Part shown: positions 56,003-64,000 of the stretch, piece by piece
Layout: the number at the start of each line of letters is the position of its first letter
Position numbering within the stretch: position 1 is the first letter of the stretch
Origin: Bettongia penicillata ogilbyi
Lineage: Eukaryota; Chordata; Mammalia; Diprotodontia; Potoroidae
Direction of reading: 5' to 3'
NCBI GenBank assembly: GCA_023548195.1
Contig: JAJHZJ010000061.1
Span: 1,652,771 to 1,716,770 of the forward strand
Length of the DNA stretch: 64,000 nucleotides
The notes under the pieces: generated by a model
Database searches by the model: none
Told to the model about the DNA's origin: nothing
The model's input: the letters and a program-made list of their open reading frames with translations, nothing else
Made by a program: the position numbers and the translations under genes

Positions 56003-56147
56003 TTCTCTGTCTTTCTCTATCTCCTCTCTCTTTCTTCCCCCTTTCCCTCTTTCTCTCCCCTCTCCTTCTTTCACTCTTTCCCCCTTTGCTTCCCCCCACC
56101 TTCCTTTCTCTTCTTGCTTTCCTCTCCCTCTCCTCTTTTCTCTCATT
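56003..56147. repeat. polypyrimidine tract
   Basis: About 145 bp almost purely C/T with few interruptions. It lies inside an 86-codon Leu/Ser/Pro-rich plus-strand frame, which is a low-complexity artefact. Confidence 0.9.
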
Positions 56148-56439
56148 TATACTGTGGAAGGAGACTTGGTTGTAAAAATAACGTTCTGGTATTTAGAAAA
56201 TTGAACATTATCATAGTTGCAATAGGTATAAATGGAAATAATGGTTTTGACTACATAAGGATATATGTGTGTGTGTTCAAAATGTCATTTGCTTTTTTAA
56301 TTTTGCTACATTCTGTATTCAATATAAAACATAAAATATACTCAAAGACAAAGAAGATCATTTAGATAAACCACCAGGAGAAGGTTGATTGTCCAAATGT
56401 ATTGTCTGGTGACAGGCATTACAAATATTGGCTAAAGGA

Positions 56440-56515
56440 CAAATTCTGCTGCTGATATACACTAGCTATGTTACTGCAATCAAATCACTTAGTCTTTGCA
56501 ATGCCCCAGTCTTAG
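56440..56515 (+). repeat. MIR SINE fragment
   Basis: 'ttctgctgctgatatacact', 'agctatgttactgcaatcaa', 'atcacttagtctttgcaatg'. Confidence 0.5.
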
Positions 56516-56632
56516 AGACAATGAGTGGTAGGCCTTGCTAACCTATACAAAGACTGGAAGTTTCCTCCATGGAAATTCAGTACATTAATTAAACCATAAG
56601 TCTGAATCAAAGGACCCAAACTATTCTTATGT

Positions 56633-56646
56633 ATAAGTAATGTATA
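56633..56646 (+). repeat. HAL1 target-site duplication, 5' copy
   Basis: ATAAGTAATGTATA, exactly repeated at 59461-59474. Confidence 0.95.
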
Positions 56647-56840
56647 AGGGGAGAAGCCAATATAGCAGAGTAGAAAGACTCACCTATGCTAGCTCCGAAC
56701 CCACAGCCCATAAATTTCCTGTAAAAAGAACTCCCCACAAATTCTGGAGCAGTGCAAGCCATGCAGCAACACAGTAGAGGAGATTTCCATTCCAGAGAGC
56801 CCTGAAAAACTGACCCCAAAGGTCCATCTCGCACCGGACA

Positions 56841-57161
56841 GTGGAGCCCACCCCTGCTCTGCCCTGGCCACATGGCCCCAAGAGGAGCAGATCTGAGCAG
56901 GCTTCAGGGATGGAATCTCCGGCAGCCACAAAGGTCCCTCCACCTACAGGCACACAGGGCAGTGAGAGACCATATCTGGCTGACCAAGAGGAGAGTGGGG
57001 TGTCTCCATGGCTCAGGCCCCCTCAGGAGGCAGTGGCAGAGGCAGCGGCACCCGGGACTCCCGGAGCAGGCAGGAGCTGTGCTCCATTACTGAAAATCTC
57101 CACAAAACCCTCAGAGGGAACTGAGCCTGGGAGGCAGCCCTGCCCCCACCTGAGCACCTGA
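56841..57161 (+). other. 106-codon open frame in the HAL1 5' UTR
   Basis: An ATG-started sense frame rich in Pro, Ala, Gly and Ser, upstream of ORF1 and ending 150 bp before it. Overlapping minus-strand frames of 84-89 codons lie at 56607-56953. I recognise no domain. The G+C-rich composition favours long chance frames, but an upstream ORF or an antisense ORF0-like product cannot be excluded. Confidence 0.25.
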
Positions 57162-57311
57162 ATTTAATCTTACCCTGAATAGCAGCCCCGCCCGCTGCTG
57201 AAAGCCCTGAGGCTGGGGAGCAGCATTTGAATCTCAGACCCCAAGCACTAGCTGGGTGGATCTAGGCAGGGGTGGAGAGGAATCTCAGAAGTCAAGTAAC
57301 TGGCTGGGAAA

Positions 57312-58226
57312 ATGCCCAGAAAAGGGAAGAAAAATAAGACCATAGAAAGCTACTTTCTTGGAGAAGAGATGTTCCTTCCTCCTTTCATTTCTGATGAGGA
57401 AGTACAATGCTTGCCATCAGGGAAAGACATGGAGGTCAGGGCCTCTGTATCCCAGACATCCGAGGTGGATGTCCGGTGGGCTCAGGCCATGGAGGAGCTC
57501 AAAAAGTATTTTGAAAATCAAGTTAGACAGGTGGAGGAAAAACTGGGAAGAGAAATGAGAGAGATGCAAGAAAAGCATGAAAAACGGGTCAATACCCTGC
57601 TAAAGGAGACCCAAAAAAATGCTGAAGAAAATAACATCTTGAAAAATAGGCTCACTCAATTGGCAAAAGAGGTTCAAAAAGCCAATGAGGAGAAGAATGC
57701 TTTCAAAAGCAGAATGAGCCAAATGGAAAAGGAGGTTCAAAAGCTCACTGAAGAAAATAGTTCTCTCAAAATTAGAATGGAACAGATGGAGTCTAATGAC
57801 TTTCTGAGAAACCAAGAAATCACAAAACAAAACCAAAAGAATGAAAAAATGGAAGAGAATGTGAAATATCTCATGGGAAAAACAACTGACCTGGAAAATA
57901 GATCCAGGAGAGACAATTTAAAAATTATGGGACTACCTGAAAACCATGATCAAAAAAAGAGCCTAGACATCATCTTTCATGAAATTATCAAGGAAAACTG
58001 CCCTGATATTCTAAAACCAGAGGGCAAAATAAGTATTGAAGGAATCCATCAATCACCGCCTGAAAGAGATCCAAAAAGAGAAACTCCTAGGAACATTGTG
58101 GCCAAATTCCAGAATTCCCAGGTCAAGGAGAAAATCTTGCAAGCAGCTAGAAAGAAACAATTCCAGTATTGTGGAAATACAATCAGGATAACACAAGATC
58201 TAGCAGCTTCTACATTAAGGGATTGA
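57312..58226 (+). CDS. HAL1 ORF1 protein, L1-ORF1p-like, prematurely stopped
   Basis: Encodes 304 residues of an L1 ORF1p-type protein. In L1 this protein trimerises, binds its own RNA and acts as a chaperone in the cytoplasmic ribonucleoprotein. Visible order: a basic N-terminus (residues 1-10, MPRKGKKNKT); an acidic linker to about 55; a long coiled coil at about 55-195, which includes two adjacent 21-residue (three-heptad) repeats at 108-128 and 129-149; and an RRM-like domain beginning at DLENRSRRDNLKIMGLPE (193-210). C-terminal-domain pieces follow: RNIVAKF (260-266), EKILQAAR (273-280) and TIRITQDLA (290-298). The frame is closed by TGA at 58224-58226, inside the C-terminal domain, so it is shorter than the family's usual 330-380 residues. 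I chose the ATG at 57312 because MPRKGKK matches the usual basic start. No ORF2 follows. Confidence 0.88.
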   Translation: MPRKGKKNKTIESYFLGEEMFLPPFISDEEVQCLPSGKDMEVRASVSQTSEVDVRWAQAMEELKKYFENQVRQVEEKLGREMREMQEKHEKRVNTLLKETQKNAEENNILKNRLTQLAKEVQKANEEKNAFKSRMSQMEKEVQKLTEENSSLKIRMEQMESNDFLRNQEITKQNQKNEKMEENVKYLMGKTTDLENRSRRDNLKIMGLPENHDQKKSLDIIFHEIIKENCPDILKPEGKISIEGIHQSPPERDPKRETPRNIVAKFQNSQVKEKILQAARKKQFQYCGNTIRITQDLAASTLRD

Positions 58227-58457
58227 AGGGCGTGGAATAGGATATTCTAGAAGTCAAAAGAACTAGGACTCAAACCAAGAATCACCTACCCAGCAAAACT
58301 GAGTGTAATACTTCAGGGGAAAATAAGGACTTTCAATGAAACAGAGGACTTTCAAGCATTCTTGATGAAAAGACCAGAGCTGAAAAGAAAATTTGACTTT
58401 CAAAAACACAAGAATGAGAAGAAGCATGAAAAAGTAAACAGCAAAGAGAAGTCATAA
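58227..58457 (+). pseudogene. separated C-terminal end of HAL1 ORF1
   Basis: The ORF1 frame continues without a shift from the TGA at 58224-58226 to a TAA at 58455-58457. One further in-frame stop, TAG, lies at 58248-58250. The region after that encodes recognisable ORF1p C-terminal-domain sequence (LGLKPRITYPAKLSV, GKIRTFNETEDFQAFLMKRP) and a Lys-rich end. Without the two stops the frame would span 381 codons. Both stops can be explained by single C-to-T transitions (CGA to TGA, CAG to TAG), the usual decay route at methylated or deaminated C. Confidence 0.8.
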
Positions 58458-58551
58458 GGGACTTACCAAAGGTGAACTGTTTACATTCCTACATGGAAAG
58501 ACAATGTTTGTAACTCTTAAAACGTTTCAGTATCTGGGTAGTTGGTGGGGC

Positions 58552-58634
58552 CACACACACACATACACACACACACACACGTACATGCGTGCGTACGCAC
58601 ACATACACACATGCACGCACATACAGAGACAGAG
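58552..58634. repeat. (CA)n with a palindromic CG core in the HAL1 3' UTR
   Basis: CA units with a central GTGCGTACGCAC, a perfect 12-bp palindrome near 58589-58600. The run alternates purine and pyrimidine. Confidence 0.85.
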
Positions 58635-59460
58635 AGGACAGAGTGAACTGAATAGGATGGGACCATATCTTAAAAGAAATTAAGGTAAATGGTGAGAGAG
58701 AAATGTCGTGGGAGGAGAGAGGGTGAAATGGAATGGGCTAAATTATCTCTCATTCAAGAGGCAAGCAGGAGACTTTTTAGTGGAGGGAAAAAGAGGAGAG
58801 CTGAGGAAAAAAACGTGAAATTTACTCTCATCACATTCGACTAAAGGAAGGAATAAAATGCACACTCATTTTGGTGTGAAAACCTATCTTACAGTACAGA
58901 AAAGTGGGGGAGAAGGAGATAAGCAGGGTGGGGGGGATGATGGAAGGGAGGGTAATGGGAGGGAGCAATTTGAAGTCAACACTCTTGGGGAGGGACAGGA
59001 TCAAAAGACAGAATAGAAACAATGGGGGGCAGGATAGGATAGAGGGAAATACAGTTAGTCTTACCCAACACGACTATGATAGAAGTCATTTGCAAAACTA
59101 CACAGATATGGCCTATATTGAATTGCCTGCCGTACCAAAGGGAATGGGTGGGGAGGGAGGGATGGGGAGAATTTGGAACTCAAAGTTTTAGGAACAACTG
59201 TTTAGTATTGTTCTTGCTACTAGGAAATAAGACATACAGTTAACGGGGAATAGAAGGTCATCTGGCCCTACAGGGCAAAAGAGAAGATGGGGACAAGAGA
59301 AGGGAGGGATGATAGAAGAGAGGGCAGATTGGTGATAGGGGAAATTAGAATGCTCAGTGTATTGGGGTGAGGGGAGGGGATAAATGGGGAGAAAATTTGG
59401 AACCCAAAATTTTGTGAAAATGAATGTAAAAAGTTAAATAAATAAATTTATATTAAAAAA

Positions 59461-59474
59461 ATAAGTAATGTATA
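59461..59474 (+). repeat. HAL1 target-site duplication, 3' copy
   Basis: ATAAGTAATGTATA directly after the A-rich tail; identical to 56633-56646. Confidence 0.95.
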
Positions 59475-59690
59475 GTGCTTCCTAGCTAGTCTTTTTCATT
59501 AATCTTTGTAGAAGAGTGCTTATATTATTATTTTTCATCATTTTTCTCTCTTCTTGGCTGAACTCTGTCACAAAAATTAATTTTCTAAGGTATTTTCTAA
59601 GCTATCTTCTTCCATATCTGTCAGCCTTCTTCTTATTGCGTATTACAACCATACATATGAAGCCTTTCAAATGTATATTCTTTTTGTTGG

Positions 59691-59936
59691 TCAGTAATTT
59701 TTTACTTGTCTCTAGCTCTTCATGATCCCATTTGGGATTTTCTTGGCAAAGATGGAGTGGTTTCCCATTTTCTTGTCCAGTTTATTTTACAGATGAGGAC
59801 ACTGAGGTTGACAGGGTTGTGTGACTTGCTCAGGGTCACACAGCTAGTAAATGTCTGAGGCCAGATTTGAACTCAGGAAGATGAGTCTTCCTGACTCCAG
59901 GCCCAGCACTCCATCCGCTAGGCCATGTAGCTGCCC
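59691..59936 (-). repeat. Mar1/WSINE-type SINE
   Basis: Antisense full length: 'catgatcccatttgggattt', 'tcttggcaaagatggagtgg', 'tttattttacagatgaggac', 'ctcagggtcacacagctagt', 'gccatgtagctgcccaaag'. Confidence 0.92.
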
Positions 59937-60799
59937 AAAGAACTGGTATCATCCCCTTAACAGAGAAATGAGCTAGTTGGGCAGGTTACTAGTGGCAGTC
60001 TTGATGAGATCAGAATGGATGAGGTCCTCTTTTCTTCCCTGTGGTTACATAGGCCTGTTTCTGACTTGGACTATATATTTACATTTATTCCATTTCCGCA
60101 TTAGTTCACCTGGTTAAGGTCTTGTTCACACATAGTCATGGTAGGGTACTCTAGCCTCGATATGCCCCAGTGTCTTTTGTCTATTGAGCATACACATAAG
60201 AGTATTTGTCAGGAAGCTTTGGAATTTAGAGTGTAAATTTGTGTGATTTAGTGAGTTAGTAAATTAGTGTGACACTGATTACTCCACTAAAAAAAAGTAC
60301 TTGTGACTAAAAGGGGTTTAGGCAAGCCTCCCAAAAGACAATTCCCTGACTGGTCCAAAGATGAAAGGGAGCTCCTGGGTGAACTGGAAAATCTCTCCTG
60401 ACATTATTTTACTGTACTTTAAGAGGTTCTCAGTGTACAGAACACATGAATTAAGTAAATTATGAGTACAGAGTCTTCCTATCACTCATAGATGTTTTAC
60501 TGATATGACCACTCAGGAAGTAAAATCTTTCTGTCAGAAGTGTAGCTATATCACTTAATTACACATAGCAATTGTTTTCTTCAAAGTCATCTGCTCTCTC
60601 ATCGGACCTTTTTGACAGAGTAACCCCAAATGATATTCCCCCAGTTGAACCCCATACCCTGATGTACTTCCTTGAACTTTTCCTTGTTTTATTTTTTCCT
60701 TTGAACCTTGTAATTCTCCCAATGCTTCTTCATAACCCAGACTTCCCTACTGATTTACTCATCACCAATATTTAATTCATGTACATACTCACATCATCC
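59937..60799. other. no recognised feature
   Basis: About 0.9 kb unassigned. The 67-codon frame at 60572-60775 partly resembles translated L2-like sequence but is not convincing. Confidence 0.35.
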
Positions 60800-60880
60800 T
60801 TTCATTATCAATTGAGATAATATATGCAAAGCACTTTGCTAACCTTTAAGTTGTATCAACTGTATAAATGTTAGCTAATA
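60800..60880 (+). repeat. MIR SINE 3' end
   Basis: 'caattgagataatatatgca', 'aagcactttgctaaccttta', 'taaatgttagcta'. Confidence 0.6.
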
Positions 60881-61149
60881 AAGGCCATATCTCCCTGTCA
60901 ATCAAAATTGAATAGAAAATGATAGCACACAATTGGAGAGGAAGAGGATTCTGCCATTCCTGTCTATTACAGTCACATGTTAACTCTGGAAAACTTTAGC
61001 TGAATTTTATCAGTTGAAAAACCTTACTTATCTAGGTGAGAATTTTCATGTTTGAAGTATCTCTTATTCTTTAGAAGAAGGGGGAGGAAAGGGGCATTTG
61101 AACCAGAAGCAAAAATCAGAGAAATTTTTGTAGGAAAATATCTTCCCCT
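60881..61149. other. no recognised feature
   Basis: Nothing recognised. Confidence 0.35.
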
Positions 61150-61370
61150 AAACGTCAGTCAAAATACTCCATTACCCAGAAACCTATAGAGGCTCCCTGT
61201 GACCTCTATGTAAAATGAAAACTTCCCATCCTAGTCTAAGGCCCTGAAAAATCTGGCCCCAGCCCCTCCCTAAGTTCTACTTCTAGCCGTCTTGTTCCCC
61301 TTTTCCAGTGCCCTGCCTTCAAGAATATAGTCATTCTTCTCAAAACCCCAGAAGGATCACCTAGAGAAAG
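61150..61370 (+). repeat. L2 LINE fragment
   Basis: Sense L2: 'aatactccattacccagaaa', 'cctatagaggctccctgtga', 'cctagtctaaggccctgaaa', 'aatctggccccagcccctcc', 'ctaagttctacttct'. Confidence 0.7.
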
Positions 61371-61484
61371 ACACCGCTGAGACGACTGAACAAACACAAA
61401 ATACCTCTTTATATTCTTTCAGATGAAGCTCAGGTGACCTGTCCATTGTGAAACTTTGCTGATTTTGCCCACCTAAATTTGCAG

Positions 61485-61745
61485 ATGATGATGATGATAA
61501 CTAACATTTAGATAGTGCTTACTATAGACCAGGGACCGTGCTAAGGGCTTTACAGTTATCTCATTTGATTGTCACAACCACCTTGGAAAGCAAGGTGCTA
61601 CTAGTATCACCATTTTAGAGTTGAGGAAACCAAGGCAAACAAGTGATTGTCCCAGGGTCACTGGAATAGTGAATGTTTGAGGCTGGATTTGAGGTCAGGT
61701 CCTTCTGACACTAGATGAGAGCTCTAACCATGAGTCACCTAGTTT
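61485..61745 (-). repeat. MIR SINE, near full length
   Basis: Antisense: 'taactaacatttagatagtg', 'cttactatagaccagggacc', 'gtgctaagggctttacagtt', 'atctcatttgattgtcacaa', 'gagttgaggaaaccaaggca'. Confidence 0.85.
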
Positions 61746-62994
61746 GACTTTTATAAAAAAGCATAAGATTTCCTCAGTGGAAGACAAGATCCTCCTCAGG
61801 AAAGGCCCCATGGTGTCCCATCTGAAGCGATTACCACGGTATTTTACATACGGTACCCATTAGTCCTTAACAATAAATGCTTTTTCAGTTGAGTATTAAA
61901 GGCAAGTTCTCTTTTTTTCAAATTTAAGCCTCACTTGAGGGAACTTTTTTTTGTTTTCTTATAAATTATAGGTTAATGAAGAGATGTCTCCCCTTCATTC
62001 ACAGTATTTTTTTTAAAAAGAGAAAACTAGAAAGTATTTGTTTTGTGCTTTCTTTTCTCTTTTTCTTAATCAACAAACTTTTTTATGATTATTGTCATTT
62101 ACTTATTCATTTCTCATTCCTCTTCTTTAGGGTCCCTCTGATACGATTTTAGAAAAGTTTTATGAAAAATTGGTATGTGTTTGCTTGGACTTAGGGTGAT
62201 TCCTTGAGCTCTCTTTTGCATGTCATCATTATCTTGTGTTGGTCTTTTTTTAAATTAAAAAAATCTTATTTTGTAATGAGCACACACAAAGCTTTGTATG
62301 GAGCCTGTACGAATGCATACATAAAAGGTATATATGCTTAGTATTCTTGTCATTAAAATTGGAATTTATGTCTATAAATGACATTTTGATTTTAGGTTTT
62401 TATTCAAAAGGTAGTTTAGATTTTTTAAATTGTAGCTGAGATATAGCCAGACTCAGGTTTCCCTTGCCTTCTGTTAACATAGAAACTGTATTATGAAGTC
62501 TCACTTAATTCTGTTGGATTTATTGTTCTCCTTTGGTTTTATAGTATTGCAGTTGAAATAAACTCAATTCTCTAACGCAGTGAGTTGGTGATTTTTCCCT
62601 TCTCTCAATCACTCTTTAAATCCTCCTCTTGCTACTAAAGATCACTCTATTCATGACTTTTATATACTATTTATGGTAAAAATACACTAATTATGACCTT
62701 TTTATACTATTTATGATCTTTATATTTCCATAACCCAGGAATTAATTATTTCTTGAGAAGTAATACCAGGATTAGTAATTGCTTGCATTTATCATAATTT
62801 TTAAAATTTGCATAGCTCCAGTCTCTCTTTAAATGTGTAAGTAGCATTGCTTTCCAAAAGATTTTGATCTGCCAAGCTACAGCTTTCAAGCTCATTTAAT
62901 TGCAGCAATAGATGATTGAAATGAACTTTACATATGGCTTAGTAACAGAGTTGAGGTTTCCTGGTTTGGGAATGCAACACAGAGACAATCCTAG
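61746..62994. other. unassigned AT-rich stretch
   Basis: About 1.25 kb with no confident repeat; 'ccttaacaataaatgctttt' near 61866 may be an L2 tip. Around 62640-62715, 'ttatactatttatg' recurs three times in a short AT-rich segment. No exon or RNA gene recognised. Confidence 0.35.
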
Positions 62995-63150
62995 TATCCC
63001 AAAATGATAGAGTTAGAGCTAGAAGAGTGAAGAAACTGTGCTCTAGAGAGATGAAGAGTCATACAGGCAATAAATAACCTAACCCAGAGCAGGCATTTCA
63101 GCTTAAGACCTCAGATTCCAAACCTAACACTCCTTCTACTGTGCCATACT
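62995..63150 (-). repeat. Ther1/MIR3 SINE
   Basis: Antisense: 'aaatgatagagttagagcta', 'gaagagtgaagaaactgtgc', 'tcttctactgtgcc'-like end at 63133. Confidence 0.6.
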
Positions 63151-63405
63151 TATACTGAATGACTTCAAGATGAATATTTTCATCCAGGAATGCTTCCTGA
63201 TTGGGCCTTAAAAATAACTATTATGTTCTCTTAGGGTGAGAAATTTTATGTCATATGAGACATTTTCTTCTGCCAGGATGAGGCTGTCTTAAAAATAATC
63301 CAGCACTACCATGAGTTGTCACAAATCGTTTCAGTCCTCCTTGAGCTCTTCCTAGAAGTGATTGCCAATAAAAGACTTAGAATCCCCCTTCCATGGGCTA
63401 TAACA

Positions 63406-63466
63406 GTGTATGTGCACGCACACATACACACATGCGTATGTGTGTGTATATGTGTGTGTGTGTATG
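63406..63466. repeat. (CA)n switching to (TG)n
   Basis: CA units followed at once by TG units around 'cacatgcgtatgtg', so the run is nearly self-complementary. Confidence 0.85.
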
Positions 63467-64000
63467 AATGGATTAATTTCTGTAAGGTAGTGCCCTGAAA
63501 AATTGAAAGACTTGCATTCCACCTTTCCTTTCTTTCTATTCTTTGTAGGTTCATATATGTTCTTGTTCCTTGTCCTGTAGGTTTCTATTTCTTTGTGATT
63601 TGTAATTACACAGATTGTTGTGAGGAAAGAGAGAGGTAAAGTTTAAAGTAATCGAAACGGCTGTCCCTGTGGTTGTTGTCAGGCATTATCTCACAGTGTT
63701 TGGCTTTCAGAAGTACTAAGCAGGGTATGCAAGAGTGAATGTTATTTCCTTTTGATAACAAGGGGCCCTAAGGGAACCACATTCTCTTCCCTACTATGCT
63801 GGCTTGAGTTTGTGGCTCCCTGAAGACCCCAGTAATAACAACCCTATGGTAGTGTCTTTCTGGTACATAGACTCACTCAGATGTCTTCAAATCAGTCTAG
63901 TCAGAGAACAAGAAAAGTATCAGTTTTTGCAACTCTTCTTCCTGATGTGCAGACTGATTTTTCTAGGCCGGGTAAGAAAGAGACAAGGTAATGTGTTGAT
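63467..64000. other. no recognised feature
   Basis: Unique-looking to the window end; no repeat, exon or RNA gene recognised. Confidence 0.4.

Larger units (their letters stand above)
56647..59460 (+). mobile_element. HAL1-like half-L1 retrotransposon, full length
   Basis: A 2814-bp non-LTR element bounded by a perfect 14-bp target-site duplication. It has a 5' UTR of about 665 bp that is richer in G+C than its surroundings ('ggggagaagccaatatagca' start). An ORF1 follows (57312 to 58457, with two stops), then about 1 kb of 3' sequence ending in an A-rich tail. No endonuclease or reverse transcriptase sequence is present. That layout is the known HAL1 architecture: L1 5' UTR plus ORF1 plus 3' UTR, mobilised by L1 in trans. 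The exact target-site duplication suggests a fairly young insertion. Confidence 0.9.

Noticed and set aside
55915..56175. Hydrophobic Leu/Ser/Phe-rich 86-codon frame as a membrane peptide
   Set aside because: It is a direct translation of a polypyrimidine tract.
56647..59460. Complete autonomous L1
   Set aside because: There is only about 1 kb between the ORF1 end and the tail, with no endonuclease or reverse transcriptase motifs; HAL1 layout fits better.

Overview
The window looks like intergenic or deep intronic DNA from a marsupial. It is AT-rich and eukaryotic, with no operons or ribosome binding sites, and I found no host protein-coding exon, structural RNA gene or CRISPR array that I can support. 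The marsupial call rests on the repeats. There are nine copies of a tRNA-derived CORE-SINE of the Mar1/WSINE type whose tail resembles the RTE (BovB-like) 3' end, many MIR and Ther1/MIR3 SINEs, many L2 and L3/CR1 remnants, L1 of the marsupial type, and a HAL1-type ('half-L1') element. I cannot tell from sequence alone whether the species is American or Australasian. Family names come from remembered consensus sequences, and most repeat edges are good to about 10-30 bp.

Layout. 1-17 kb: L2, MIR and Ther1 fragments, two Mar1-type SINEs (8.3 and 13.2 kb), two SINE-in-SINE nestings (2.0-2.5 and 7.4-7.8 kb) and an AT-rich cluster of short repeats (8.14-8.29 kb). 17-24 kb: L2 split by a MIR, several L3/CR1 pieces on both strands, and an exact 137-bp duplication (20535-20671 and 21846-21982), one copy of which sits inside an L3 element. 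24-29 kb: SINEs, microsatellites and a perfect 38-bp inverted repeat built on (TG)n/(CA)n (27256-27383). 29.5-33.3 kb: an L3 piece cut by a 3.4-kb 5'-truncated, decayed L1, with a palindrome at its 3' edge. 33.3-49 kb: a 1.2-kb L2 copy, many SINEs, and an L2 split by an unclassified repeat. 49.8-51.5 kb: two 5'-truncated L1 insertions with target-site duplications (TSDs). 53-55.3 kb: L3, a hAT-like DNA transposon remnant, L2, SINEs. 56.6-59.5 kb: a full-length HAL1-like element of 2.8 kb with a perfect 14-bp TSD. 59.5-64 kb: sparse SINE and L2 remnants.

The only substantial open reading frame is HAL1 ORF1 (57312-58226, 304 codons). It encodes an L1-ORF1p-like RNA-binding protein with a coiled coil, and is closed early by a TGA; a second in-frame stop follows, after which the same frame runs to 58457. 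No ORF2 (endonuclease/reverse transcriptase) follows, as expected for HAL1, which depends on L1 for mobilisation. The L1 copies here hold only decayed ORF2 pieces. The most notable observations are the HAL1 element, the exact 137-bp duplication and the perfect hairpin-forming microsatellite. Nothing here convincingly shows a new biological system.
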